The notes beneath the pieces are model-generated. The model was not told the origin of the DNA and ran no database searches. It saw only the letters and a list, made by a program, of their open reading frames with translations. Positions 1 through 8,813 of a stretch of 38,458 nt of DNA are shown piece after piece. Source of the stretch: Clostridium sp. Cult1 (GTDB taxonomy: Bacteria; Bacillota; Clostridia; Tissierellales; Tepidimicrobiaceae); NCBI RefSeq assembly GCF_021655095.1, contig NZ_PPXW01000001.1, positions 1,381,955 to 1,420,412 on the forward strand. Reading direction: 5' to 3'. Position numbers and translations under genes: made by a program. Each line of letters starts with the position of its first letter. Positions within the stretch are counted from its first letter, which is position 1.

Positions 1-70
1 AATTATAGATCGTTACATTGTATAAATACAGGATTAGTATTCTAATATTATTTACAAAATTATTTTTTAA

Positions 71-1669
71 TTGTTTTCCAACAATTACTTGACACTATCA
101 TCAGCGCCTTTAAAATATAATGAAGATATTGTAGGTGTTATAATAGGATTTAAAGATGCTAACGATTTTTATAGTATTGCAGAAAATATTGTTATTGGAG
201 AGGAAGGCTTTGCTTTCATATTAAATGACGTAGCAGATATAATTTCTCATCCAACTATAGTTGGTAATGCAACGGAAGGAGCTTCTTACAGTAAGCCTAT
301 AAATTTCTCTAGTTTAAAACATCAGGTAGATGACGCTTATATGGATCAGTTGAATGAAATTAATAGGAAAATCCATAATGGTGAGCCGGGTACTGGAAAA
401 TATAGTAATGATAATAAAATGATTCACATAGGATTTGCTCCAATAAAATCTAAAAATTGGACTCTTATTGCTAGTATAGATGAGTCGGAGATTTTGGCAG
501 GATTGAACTTTTTAAGGAATACCTTAATTATTACATTAATATTAGCTATAGTAGTGGGGATAGTCTTTTCATTATTGTTTAGTAGAAGGATTACAAAACC
601 TATAGGATTAGCTACTGATTATAGCTATAAACTTTCTCAATTAGATTTAAGTTCTAATATAAATGAAAAACTCCTTAAACGGAAGGACGAGTTGGGGAAA
701 ATGGCCTATTCCCTCCAAGTGGTCATAGACAATATGAGAAACTTTGCTAAAGAAATAAGAGATTCTTCTCACCAAGTAGCAGCTTCCTCAGAGGAATTAG
801 CAGCTATATCTGAAGAGTCAACTGCAGCTGCTACAAATATAGCTGAAAATTCGAATGAAATAGCAGAAAGTTCTAGTTTGCAGCTGGATGAAATATTAAA
901 GGTAGCTTCTTCGATAAAAGAAATATCTACACAAATAGATTACGTATCTACCCAAACTAATGATGCAGAAAATTACAGCAGAAATGTATTTGAGAAAACT
1001 GAACTAGGTAAAGAAAAAATAGAAGAGGTAATTACTCAGATGGGTAATATAGAAAATAGTACTTTGAGCGTTAAATCATCTTTAAACGATATTAATATGA
1101 GTTCTAATAAAATGAATCAAATGTTAGAAATTATACAGAATATTGCAGAAGAAACCAACTTATTAGCTTTAAATGCAACCATAGAAGCTGCTAGAGCTGG
1201 AGAATACGGTAGAGGTTTTGCGGTAGTAGCAGATGAAATTAGAAAATTGGCAGAAGAAACTCAGAAATCCACTGAAGAAATAAATTCTCTTATTAAAAAT
1301 AATAATTTACTTATAGAGGAAGCCAATAACAAAATGGATTTGAATAATCAGGAGGTAGAACTTGGGGTTAAAAGTGTAAATGAAACAAAGGAAACTTTCG
1401 ATGAAATTGCTAATTCTATACTTCAAGTAACGGTAGGTATAAATGAAGTTGTTGCAGCTATAAAAAATGTGGAAAACTATATGGATTCCTTAATGGATTC
1501 TTCAAATTCCATAGAAAACATGAGTAAAAATATAGCCGCTCAAATCCAAAATTCCTCTGCAGCAACAGAAGAACAGATGGCATCTATGGAAGAGATTACT
1601 TCTTCTACAGAGAGTCTTGCAACATTAGCAGAAGAGTTACAATTGATTATTGAGAATATAAAACTATAA
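71..1669 (+). CDS. Methyl-accepting chemotaxis protein, apparently 5'-truncated
   Basis: Chemoreceptor fragment of about 532 aa. The N-terminus enters in the middle of a dCache-type sensor domain (residues 1-140, with a GEEGFAFIL segment). One membrane helix follows (about 147-168), then HAMP (about 170-225) and a long coiled-coil signalling domain whose hairpin tip reads [19 protein letters not shown] (near residues 357-375). Complete relatives have a first membrane helix and about 200 more sensor residues, which are missing here. The nominal TTG start at 71 has no ribosome site, and the same frame upstream carries stops at 23, 38 and 68. It may therefore be a decayed 5' end, a pseudogene, or use an internal start. 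The ligand cannot be told. It is convergent with the permease gene and separated from it by a shared terminator. Confidence 0.75.
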   Translation: MFSNNYLTLSSAPLKYNEDIVGVIIGFKDANDFYSIAENIVIGEEGFAFILNDVADIISHPTIVGNATEGASYSKPINFSSLKHQVDDAYMDQLNEINRKIHNGEPGTGKYSNDNKMIHIGFAPIKSKNWTLIASIDESEILAGLNFLRNTLIITLILAIVVGIVFSLLFSRRITKPIGLATDYSYKLSQLDLSSNINEKLLKRKDELGKMAYSLQVVIDNMRNFAKEIRDSSHQVAASSEELAAISEESTAAATNIAENSNEIAESSSLQLDEILKVASSIKEISTQIDYVSTQTNDAENYSRNVFEKTELGKEKIEEVITQMGNIENSTLSVKSSLNDINMSSNKMNQMLEIIQNIAEETNLLALNATIEAARAGEYGRGFAVVADEIRKLAEETQKSTEEINSLIKNNNLLIEEANNKMDLNNQEVELGVKSVNETKETFDEIANSILQVTVGINEVVAAIKNVENYMDSLMDSSNSIENMSKNIAAQIQNSSAATEEQMASMEEITSSTESLATLAEELQLIIENIKL

Positions 1670-1697
1670 GCTTAAATGACTTTGTCTAATATAAAAA

Positions 1698-1742
1698 ATG
1701 CCTCTTTCTGGTAAGTAAAAACCAGAGAGAAGCATTTTTATT
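1698..1742. terminator. Bidirectional intrinsic terminator between convergent genes
   Basis: The 14-nt arms at 1698-1711 and 1722-1735 pair with one mismatch and one G-U wobble around a 10-nt loop. An A-rich tract precedes the stem and a T-rich tract follows it, so it can stop transcription of both the chemoreceptor (plus strand) and the permease (minus strand). Confidence 0.85.
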
Positions 1743-3044
1743 TTACAATATCATTGCTGCAATAGTTCCAAATATTAGTAATGGTATATTATAATGGATA
1801 AATGTTGGTATAACTGTATCACGAATATGGTCATGTTGTCCGTCTACATTTAATCCTGCTGTTGGTCCTAAAGTACTATCGGAGGCAGGGGAACCTGCAT
1901 CTCCAAGGGCGCCTGCAGTACCAACTAATGCAATGGTGGCAGCAGGGCTAAAGCCTAAGGTCATACATAGAGGAACATATATGGCTGCAATTATTGGTAC
2001 TGTACCAAAGGAAGTTCCAATACCCATGGTGATTATAAGGCCAATTAATAGCATTAGGAAGGCAGCCACTAGCTTACTTCCAGCCATTAATCCGGCAGCA
2101 CCTTCTACTAAGGTTTCAACTCCACCAGTAGCCCTTATAACGGCACCATAACCAGAGGCTACTAACATTACGAAAGCAATGAATCCCATCATTCCTATAC
2201 CACTATCTATCAAATTATCAATTTCATTGAATTTAAAGGAACCGAAAGCTAACATTATAAATATGGCTGCTAGTATACCCAATGGTAAAGAGTCAGTCAG
2301 TATCTGTATGACTAAGGCTATTACTGCTCCTACTAAAGCTCCTATTTCTCCCTTGGTCATTGGTGTATTTTCTTCCCTGGTGGCAGCAACCTCTCCAATA
2401 CTGATGGATTCATATTCTCTTGGTTTCCTATAGGTAATTAATATAGCAATAAATAATCCTACAATCATACCAATTCCAGGTAAAAGCATGGATTTCCATA
2501 CCATACCGAGCTCTATATCCATACCATTATCTACAATTGCACTAGTTATAATATCGTGAAATATCCATCCAAAACCTACTGGAAGCATAACATAGGGTGC
2601 TTTTAAACCAAAAGTTAAGGCACAAGCAACGGCACGTCTGTCGATTTTTAAATCATTCATTACACCAATTAATGGTGGAATTAATATTGGAATAAAGGCA
2701 ATATGAACTGGTACTAGATTTTGTGAAAAACAAGATATAATAGCAATTAGAAATACAAACATGGTTTTCATGTCTTTCATAGATTCAGATAAGCTTCGTG
2801 CTAATCTATCAGCAGCTCCAGTTTTATTAATAGCGGTAGCCAATGCACCTAATAGAATATAGCTTAAAGCCGTTTGGGCATTGCCTCCCATGCCTCCAAT
2901 GAGAGTAGTCATAGTATCTGTAAATCCCATACCAGCAATTAATCCACCTGAAAGGGCTGCTAAAAGTAAGGCAAGGAGCACATTCAATTTAAATAGACAT
3001 AAAACAATTAATATTAAAACCGATACAATAACTGGGTTAAACAT
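1743..3044 (-). CDS. YuiF/NhaC-type permease, probable histidine transporter
   Basis: Integral membrane protein of 433 aa with about 11-12 hydrophobic segments. It belongs to the Na+/H+ antiporter superfamily branch (COG2056, YuiF), which comparative genomics has linked to histidine uptake. Conserved-looking polar stretches in the second half include GIGTSFGTVPIIAA and GALGDAGSPASDSTLGPTAG, typical of this family's ion- and substrate-binding hairpins. The gene starts with ATG behind an AGAGAGGTGAT ribosome site and follows hutH by 22 nt on the same strand, so the two are almost certainly co-transcribed. That pairing is the main argument for histidine as substrate; the sequence alone does not exclude a generic Na+/H+ exchanger. 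Confidence 0.85.
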   Translation of the reverse strand: MFNPVIVSVLILIVLCLFKLNVLLALLLAALSGGLIAGMGFTDTMTTLIGGMGGNAQTALSYILLGALATAINKTGAADRLARSLSESMKDMKTMFVFLIAIISCFSQNLVPVHIAFIPILIPPLIGVMNDLKIDRRAVACALTFGLKAPYVMLPVGFGWIFHDIITSAIVDNGMDIELGMVWKSMLLPGIGMIVGLFIAILITYRKPREYESISIGEVAATREENTPMTKGEIGALVGAVIALVIQILTDSLPLGILAAIFIMLAFGSFKFNEIDNLIDSGIGMMGFIAFVMLVASGYGAVIRATGGVETLVEGAAGLMAGSKLVAAFLMLLIGLIITMGIGTSFGTVPIIAAIYVPLCMTLGFSPAATIALVGTAGALGDAGSPASDSTLGPTAGLNVDGQHDHIRDTVIPTFIHYNIPLLIFGTIAAMIL

Positions 3045-3066
3045 TAAATCACCTCTCTTTTAAATT

Positions 3067-4593
3067 TTACAATAATTTACCTAATCCCTTTTCTACTGCA
3101 TTTAATATAGTATTGTCTTCTATCAATATTGCGCAAGTATTAATATCTACATTCATAATCCTATCATCGTATAGCCTATCTACCTTTTCACGGATTGCTT
3201 CATAGGCTATTTTAGTACCTTCTCCCAATTTTTTAGGTTCACCAAAGTCGATGGCTTGGGCTGCTGCATATAATTCGATGGCTAATACTCTGGTAGTATT
3301 ATATAGTATTTCTTTGGCTTTTCTAGCAGCTATAGTTCCCATGCTTACATGGTCTTCTTGATTAGCTGAAGATGGTATAGAATCTACACTGGCAGGATGG
3401 GCTAATACCTTATTTTCAGAAACTAAGGCTGCTGCTGTATATTGAGGAATCATAAAACCAGAGTTTAATCCTCCTTTTTCAGTCAAGAATCCAGGTAGAC
3501 CGCTAAGATGAGGATTTACTAATCTTTCTATCCGTCTTTCTGAAGAGTTGGCTAATTCGGATAAGGCTATTCCTAAAAAGTCGAAGGCTAATGCCATTGG
3601 TTGTCCATGGAAATTGCCTCCAGAGATTACCTTTTTGTCGTCGGCAAAAATTAATGGATTATCCGTTACCGAATTGAGTTCAATATTTATTTTTTCTATT
3701 ACATAGTTTATAGCATCTCTGCTAGCTCCGTGGATTTGTGGGATACATCTTAGAGTGTAGGCATCTTGTACCCTGATTTCTCCTTGTTTAGATGTGAGTT
3801 GACTTGATTTGGTAAGATTTAATAAGTTTTTAGCACAGTCCATTTGGCCTTTGTGAGGTCTAATAGTGTGAACTCTTTCATCATAGGCGTCTATTATGCC
3901 ATTTAGAGCTTCTATGGTTAAAGCGGCGGATATATCGGCTATCTTCGTTAGATTTAGAGCATCGTAAGCTGCTAATCCACCTATGGCTGTCATGACTGGA
4001 GTTCCATTTATTAATGCTAATCCTTCCTTTGAGGTTAGTTGAATAGTTGGGATACCAGCTTTTTCCATAGCTTCTTTTCCTGACATTCTTATCCCTTGGT
4101 AATAGGCTTCCCCTTCTCCTAACATTACCAATACCATATGGGCTAATGGGGCTAAATCGCCGCTGGCACCTAAGGATCCTTTTTCCGGTATTACTGGATG
4201 GACTCCTTTATTGAGCATCTCCATTAGAACATTGATGGTTTCTAATCGGATGCCCGAATATCCTTTGACTAAAGTGTTGATCCTTAAAAGCATTGTACCC
4301 CGGACATCTTCTTCTGCCAAAGGCTTACCTACGCCACAGGCATGACTCCTAATCAAATTAGTCTGTAGGGTTTCAGTGTCTTCTTTGGAAATGGTTACAT
4401 CGCTAAATTTTCCAAAACCTGTGGTTATTCCATAGACAACTTCCTCATTTTCAACAAATTCGTCTACTAGGGCTCTAGATTTTTTTATCTTAGAAATGGC
4501 TTCTTCAGATAATTGGACCTTTGCATTATGTCTTGCCACATCTACCAAATCCTTAAGGGTTAAGCTATTTCCGTCAATATAGATGGTATGCAA
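3067..4593 (-). CDS. hutH: Histidine ammonia-lyase
   Basis: Converts L-histidine to trans-urocanate and ammonia, the first step of histidine breakdown, in the cytoplasm. Full length at 508 aa. The Ala-Ser-Gly triad that cyclises into the MIO cofactor is at residues 143-145 within GSLGASGDLAPLAHM. Other family blocks are YGITTGFGKF (54-63) and GGNFHGQPMA. The start is TTG, chosen because AAGGGAGGGG lies just upstream. It leads a two-gene minus-strand operon with the YuiF-type permease and is divergent from a DapF-fold racemase. The intergenic region has two perfect inverted repeats likely to control it. The later hut genes (urocanase, imidazolonepropionase) are not in the window. Confidence 0.97.
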   Translation of the reverse strand: MHTIYIDGNSLTLKDLVDVARHNAKVQLSEEAISKIKKSRALVDEFVENEEVVYGITTGFGKFSDVTISKEDTETLQTNLIRSHACGVGKPLAEEDVRGTMLLRINTLVKGYSGIRLETINVLMEMLNKGVHPVIPEKGSLGASGDLAPLAHMVLVMLGEGEAYYQGIRMSGKEAMEKAGIPTIQLTSKEGLALINGTPVMTAIGGLAAYDALNLTKIADISAALTIEALNGIIDAYDERVHTIRPHKGQMDCAKNLLNLTKSSQLTSKQGEIRVQDAYTLRCIPQIHGASRDAINYVIEKINIELNSVTDNPLIFADDKKVISGGNFHGQPMALAFDFLGIALSELANSSERRIERLVNPHLSGLPGFLTEKGGLNSGFMIPQYTAAALVSENKVLAHPASVDSIPSSANQEDHVSMGTIAARKAKEILYNTTRVLAIELYAAAQAIDFGEPKKLGEGTKIAYEAIREKVDRLYDDRIMNVDINTCAILIEDNTILNAVEKGLGKLL

Positions 4594-4620
4594 AAAACCC
4601 CTCCCTTCTTAAATTTTGGT

Positions 4621-4656
4621 ACTAATCACTATAATTTATTGCTCACAGTGATTAGT
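4621..4656. promoter_or_regulatory. Inverted repeat in the hutH leader
   Basis: Perfect 10-bp arms ACTAATCACT (4621-4630) and AGTGATTAGT (4647-4656) with a 16-nt spacer, close upstream of the hutH start. It could be an operator or a leader stem-loop that affects hutH translation. No U-tract follows on either side, so it is not an intrinsic terminator. Confidence 0.5.
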
Positions 4657-4662
4657 TAGAAC

Positions 4663-4684
4663 TTTACTGTGATATTACAGTAAA
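4663..4684. promoter_or_regulatory. 22-bp palindromic operator candidate, hutH/racemase region
   Basis: Perfect 8-bp arms TTTACTGT (4663-4670) and ACAGTAAA (4677-4684) around GATATT. On the minus strand it falls just downstream of a candidate hutH promoter (-35 TTGACG at 4729-4724, 17-nt spacer, -10 TAACAT at 4706-4701), the position expected of a repressor site. The cognate regulator is not in the window. Confidence 0.5.
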
Positions 4685-4743
4685 TACTTGCGTTTATATA
4701 ATGTTATCAGAATATTAAGTTTTCGTCAATTGTCAAAATATGA

Positions 4744-4749
4744 TATAAT
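4744..4749 (+). promoter_or_regulatory. -10 box of the racemase promoter
   Basis: A consensus TATAAT lies 34 nt before the preferred ATG at 4783. The -35 region 17-18 nt upstream is weak (TTTTCG or TTTCGT), which suggests dependence on an activator or low basal activity. Confidence 0.45.
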
Positions 4750-4782
4750 TAGGTAACTAATAGATATAAGGGGATGGTTACC

Positions 4783-5604
4783 ATGAAATTGCGTTTTGTC
4801 AAGGTAAACCCAGTGGAAAATATGACTCTATTTGTGTTGGATCCAGTACCTAGGGAAGAACAGATGAATGTAGCAAATAAATTAATGAAATATAGTAATA
4901 TCCATGGGGAACAGGTAGGTTTTATTGAAAGAGAAGGTTCTTATATAAGGCTCCAGATGATGGGGGGAGAATTTTGTGGAAATGCTAGCAGGTCTTTGGC
5001 TGCCTGGATGGTCTATAACGAATATCCGACTGTAGAAAGAATGGATGAAGGCTATAAGGTTAAATTAAAGGTATCAGGAGTGGAGGGAATTATAGAATGT
5101 GTAGTTCTACCCACTGATAAAAGGAATAGTTTTTGGTCCACGGTTCATATGCCATTGCCTTTAGCTGTTGAGGAAAATTCTATTGAATACGGAGGTAGTT
5201 TGGTTAAAACTATTAGGGTGGATTTTCCAGGGATAACCCATTTTATTGTTGATGGAAAGGGTATAGAGGATAAAGAGAAATTTTATAATAAATTGAAATG
5301 GGAAATGGGCCAGGATGAATATGAAGCCTTTGGGATCATGTATTACGATTATGAGAAGAACTTTTTAACCCCTTTAGTATATGTAAAGGCAACGGATAGC
5401 CTTTATTGGGAGAGGAGTTGTGCTTCTGGAACTTCTGCCTTGGGCGCGGCCTTAGCCTTTGAAAAGAATACTCCACTAAGTAAGAATGTTTCCCAACCAG
5501 GAGGAAACTTAGAGGTTTTAGTAGATTGGACAAAAGATAGCCTATCCAATATTGGATTAAAAGGGTTGGTAGATATAGTAGCCGAGGGAACAGTATATAT
5601 TTAA
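4783..5604 (+). CDS. DapF-fold amino-acid racemase, candidate histidine racemase
   Basis: Cofactor-independent two-cysteine racemase/epimerase of the diaminopimelate epimerase fold, 273 aa. The two catalytic cysteines are at residues 65 (GGEFCGNAS) and 213 (ERSCASGTS), each at the start of a helix as in DapF. An in-frame ATG at 4774 overlaps the AAGGGG ribosome site; the ATG at 4783 is correctly spaced and preferred. It is not next to lysine-pathway genes but divergent from hutH and a histidine-type permease. DapF-fold histidine racemases are known (CntK in staphylopine synthesis and a Fusobacterium enzyme), so interconversion of D- and L-histidine feeding HutH is the best guess. Other amino acids, or a PhzF-like isomerase role, cannot be excluded. 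Confidence 0.75.
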   Translation: MKLRFVKVNPVENMTLFVLDPVPREEQMNVANKLMKYSNIHGEQVGFIEREGSYIRLQMMGGEFCGNASRSLAAWMVYNEYPTVERMDEGYKVKLKVSGVEGIIECVVLPTDKRNSFWSTVHMPLPLAVEENSIEYGGSLVKTIRVDFPGITHFIVDGKGIEDKEKFYNKLKWEMGQDEYEAFGIMYYDYEKNFLTPLVYVKATDSLYWERSCASGTSALGAALAFEKNTPLSKNVSQPGGNLEVLVDWTKDSLSNIGLKGLVDIVAEGTVYI

Positions 5605-5627
5605 AGTTTATATTACAGAATTATTAC

Positions 5628-5674
5628 AAATAAGTTTCATTTTTGGTGCCTGGCACCGAAAATGAAACTTATTT
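5628..5674. repeat. 47-nt near-perfect palindrome (REP-like) after the racemase gene
   Basis: Arms 5628-5650 and 5652-5674 are complementary at every position except one G-U pair, centred on a single T at 5651. The core is GGTGCCTGGCACC. It sits between the racemase stop and the guaD promoter and is followed by a T-rich run, so it may double as a terminator. The core resembles palindromes scattered between genes in many Firmicutes. The outer arm continues on the minus strand into a TTGTAATA direct repeat also found at 24667 and 26317. Confidence 0.7.
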
Positions 5675-5763
5675 TATTTGTATAGATTTTACATATGTTT
5701 ATAATCCCTATGATATTATAATATAATAGGAAAATTTTGCTTTTCATATAAGGGGTGGTAAAT

Positions 5764-7038
5764 TTGAAAAAAATAGTATTTAAAGGGGATATAGTTTTTA
5801 CTCCCAATAAGGATAATTTTAAAACCTATAAAGATTCCTATTTAGTAGCAGAAGAGGGAAAGGTAAAAGGAATTTATAATGAGTTGAAAGAGGAGCTTAA
5901 AGATTATCCTATAAAAGATTTTTCGAATAAATTAATTATTCCAGGGTTTGTAGATATACATCTCCATGCTCCTCAATATCCTAATAGAGGATTAGGTTTA
6001 GATAAGGAGCTAATACCTTGGCTAGATACCTACACATTTCCTGAAGAAGCAAAATATGATGATTTAGATTATGCTAACAAAGTTTATAGAAGATTGGTAA
6101 AGGATTTATGGAAATATGGGACTACTAGTGCTGTAGTCTATAGCAGTATTTATAAGGAGAGCACTAAGCTTTTAATGGATTTATTTATTGAAGCCAATTT
6201 GAAAGCCTATATAGGAAAGGTGAATATGGATAGAAACACATCGGCTAAGCTAAAAGAAGATACTGAAAAATCCCTATTGGATACAGAGGAGATTATTTTA
6301 GAGTACAATGATAAATCACCTTTAATAAAACCAATAATTACTCCAAGGTTTGTACCTACTTGTACAAGTAAACTTATGGAGGGATTAGGCAATTTAGCCA
6401 TGAAATACGATATTCCAGTTCAATCTCACTTAAGCGAAAATAGAGCAGAGGTAGAATGGGTTCATAAACTCCATCCAGATTTAAAAGATTATGCTTCTGT
6501 TTATAATGAATATAATCTTTTTGGTCAGACTAGGACCATAATGGCCCATTGTATATATAATACTCAGGAGGAAATGGAATTAATGGCTAAAAATCAAGTT
6601 TTTGCTGCCCATTGTCCTTATTCTAACTATAATCTTTCTAGTGGAATAATGCCTGTAAGGAAATTTTTAGATATGGGAATTCCAGTAGGCTTAGGTTCTG
6701 ACATATCTGGTGGTCATAGCCTTAGTATTCCAAATATAATGGTAGGGGCAATACAGGCTTCCAAGATGAAATGGCTACATACCAATAAAGGATTAAAACC
6801 CTTAACTAGTTCTGAAGCCTTTTTCCTAGGAACTAAAGGTGGAGGTAGTTTCTTTGGGAAGGTAGGCAGTTTTGAAGTAGGTTATGCTTTAGATGCATTG
6901 ATAATAGACGATTCTACCCTAGGAGATATAGAAGAATTATCCTTAGAAGAAAGAATTCAAAGATTTATCTATATTGGTGATGATAGAAATATAATAGAAA
7001 GATATATAGAAGGAGAAAAGATAGATGAACCCGTGTAG
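5764..7038 (+). CDS. guaD: Guanine deaminase
   Basis: Zinc amidohydrolase that deaminates guanine to xanthine, 424 aa in the cytoplasm. Metal and active-site motifs seen are DIHLHAP (His66, His68), SHLSE (His222, Glu225), AHC (His262) and GLGSDISGG (Asp313). The PNRGLG and TYTFPEEAKY blocks are characteristic of the GuaD branch and argue against SsnA or atrazine-type hydrolases. A GTG at 5755 overlaps the ATAAGGGG ribosome site; TTG 5764 has proper spacing and is chosen as start. It is followed 59 nt later by a PucR regulator gene. Its product, xanthine, is the proposed entry substrate of the downstream microcompartment pathway. Confidence 0.93.
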   Translation: MKKIVFKGDIVFTPNKDNFKTYKDSYLVAEEGKVKGIYNELKEELKDYPIKDFSNKLIIPGFVDIHLHAPQYPNRGLGLDKELIPWLDTYTFPEEAKYDDLDYANKVYRRLVKDLWKYGTTSAVVYSSIYKESTKLLMDLFIEANLKAYIGKVNMDRNTSAKLKEDTEKSLLDTEEIILEYNDKSPLIKPIITPRFVPTCTSKLMEGLGNLAMKYDIPVQSHLSENRAEVEWVHKLHPDLKDYASVYNEYNLFGQTRTIMAHCIYNTQEEMELMAKNQVFAAHCPYSNYNLSSGIMPVRKFLDMGIPVGLGSDISGGHSLSIPNIMVGAIQASKMKWLHTNKGLKPLTSSEAFFLGTKGGGSFFGKVGSFEVGYALDALIIDDSTLGDIEELSLEERIQRFIYIGDDRNIIERYIEGEKIDEPV

Positions 7039-7097
7039 ACAGAATATTCTGACCATGATATAATTTGAAAAAAGGGTGGATAAGGGGTAGATAATTT

Positions 7098-8765
7098 ATG
7101 TCTAGACAAAATGGTATTAGTGTAGAAGATATGTTAGGTTTAGAAGTAATGGAGAATTGTAATATGATTGCTGGATTTAAAGGTGTAAAAAACACTATAG
7201 CTAGAGTTAATATTATGGCAGATCCAGATATTTTTGATTGGGTTCAAGAAGGGGAGTTTCTATTGACTACAGCTTATTTCTTTGAAAAAGACAATGTGGA
7301 GGCTCAAAAGAAACTGATTAGGAATGCTTCTGATAAAAAAATGGCTGGCATTGGTATTAAAGTTTCCCCTTATTTAGAGGCTCTTTCAGAAGAAGTACTT
7401 AATCTAGCCGAGGAGTTGAACTTTCCTTTAATTGATATCCATTACTCTATACCTCTATCGGATATAATGATGGCTATTTTTAAGGAGATATTTAATAAAC
7501 AAGCTTCTCTATTGGAGAGAATAGAAAAGGTTCATGAACGGTTTATGGAAGTAATGTTGGAAGGGAAAGGTATTGGGGAAGTTACCCAGGTAATTCACGA
7601 AAATATTAAGAACCCAGTAATATTGAATTTAAAATTCTCTAATCAGAGATTTAGTCAGTTAAAGGGTATTGATGATAATACGAAAGATGAGCTTCTACAG
7701 GATATGAAAAGATTCTATGATTCCAATGATGGCAGAAGTAAGTTAAAAAGGTTAGATGAGGACAAGGTTCTGGTGAAAGAAAAATTCGTTAAAAGAATGG
7801 TTATGCCTATTGTATTGAAGGATAATGTTTATGGTCATATATTTACCTGGTCTACTACTACACCTTTGGGAGGTTTTGACCTGTCCATTATAGAATCAGC
7901 TTCTACTACAATAGCTTTAGCAGTATTACAGGAACTATCTATAAAGGAAGTAGAAATTAGGTATAGATCCGAGTTTTTTGAAGACTTAATATCTGTAGAT
8001 ATAAAAAGGAAGAAAAAGGCTTTAGATAGGGCTCACTTTTTCAATTTAAAACCAAATGATTATTATGTAATAGAAGTAATGAGTTTTAAATTGAAATTTG
8101 AAGAGGAAGAAGATGATGAGTATTTCTTCGAATATTTAAAGGATTATGCTAATACTACAGTAATGATAGCAGAAGATATAATGAATTACTTAGGATTAAA
8201 GGGAATAGTTTCTACTAAATTGAATGGAATACAAATATTATTAGGCTTTGAAGAACCTTTTAGTATTAATAGTAGATTAGAAGATTTTAATCAAAGGCTG
8301 TATGAGGCTTTAGAAGAAAAGTTTAAAAATATGGAAATAAGAATAGGAGTAGGAAGAATTTATAAGGGTTTGGAGAAAGTAAACAAAAGCTTCTCCGATG
8401 CTTTGAAGACTATAAGAACGGGGAAGGTACTTACTAATAAAGAGGTAGTTACCTTTAATGAGCTAGGAATATTTAAAATATTATGTCAGGATTTTTTAAC
8501 AGACGAATTAGAGGATTTCTACAATACCACCTTAAAACCCTTAGTAGATTACGATGAAAAGAAGTCAACCGAATTGGTAAAAACTTTAGAAGCTTATTAT
8601 AAATTTAATGGAAATCTAACTAGAATGTCAGAACATCTATACACCCATTATAATACCATTTTATATAGAATCAACAGGATAAAAGAGATAACCAAAATGG
8701 AACTAGATGATCCTAATGATAGGTTGAACTTGGAAATAGCATTGAAGATTAGAGAACTACTTTGA
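7098..8765 (+). CDS. PucR-family purine catabolism regulator
   Basis: Transcription factor of 555 aa with the standard PucR layout: an N-terminal ligand domain (about 10-130, with a PDIFDWVQEGEFLLTTAY block), a central GGDEF-like degenerate domain (about 300-430), and a C-terminal helix-turn-helix (about 495-550, with HYNTILYRINRIKEI). PucR proteins activate purine or allantoin catabolic genes in response to pathway intermediates. This one lies between guaD and the microcompartment operon and is the obvious candidate to control both. It follows guaD on the same strand and is convergent with the cyclase-family gene. The ligand cannot be read from sequence; a 4-ureidoimidazole or allantoin-like ring-opening intermediate would fit. 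Confidence 0.9.
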   Translation: MSRQNGISVEDMLGLEVMENCNMIAGFKGVKNTIARVNIMADPDIFDWVQEGEFLLTTAYFFEKDNVEAQKKLIRNASDKKMAGIGIKVSPYLEALSEEVLNLAEELNFPLIDIHYSIPLSDIMMAIFKEIFNKQASLLERIEKVHERFMEVMLEGKGIGEVTQVIHENIKNPVILNLKFSNQRFSQLKGIDDNTKDELLQDMKRFYDSNDGRSKLKRLDEDKVLVKEKFVKRMVMPIVLKDNVYGHIFTWSTTTPLGGFDLSIIESASTTIALAVLQELSIKEVEIRYRSEFFEDLISVDIKRKKKALDRAHFFNLKPNDYYVIEVMSFKLKFEEEEDDEYFFEYLKDYANTTVMIAEDIMNYLGLKGIVSTKLNGIQILLGFEEPFSINSRLEDFNQRLYEALEEKFKNMEIRIGVGRIYKGLEKVNKSFSDALKTIRTGKVLTNKEVVTFNELGIFKILCQDFLTDELEDFYNTTLKPLVDYDEKKSTELVKTLEAYYKFNGNLTRMSEHLYTHYNTILYRINRIKEITKMELDDPNDRLNLEIALKIRELL

Positions 8766-8772
8766 TTTCATG

Positions 8773-8808
8773 GGACAGGGGGGACAGGTAGAACTGCCCC
8801 TACTGTCC
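8773..8808. repeat. REP-like hairpin between convergent genes
   Basis: GGACAG (8773-8778) pairs with CTGTCC (8803-8808). Inside it GGGG pairs with CCCC, and CAG with CTG, around a GTAGAA loop. It fills the 48 nt between the pucR and cyclase stop codons and may end both transcripts. The GGGACAG...CTGTCC theme resembles the GGGAC...GTCCC hairpin at 15976-15995. Confidence 0.6.
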
Positions 8809-8813
8809 TAGGA

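Noticed and set aside
1933-3063. Plus-strand open frames opposite the permease gene.
   Set aside because: They lie entirely or almost entirely within the minus-strand permease gene, have no ribosome sites and encode low-complexity Pro/Ile-rich shadows.
5628-5674. Palindrome as an insertion-sequence end or attC site.
   Set aside because: No transposase or integrase gene and no target duplication are visible in the window.
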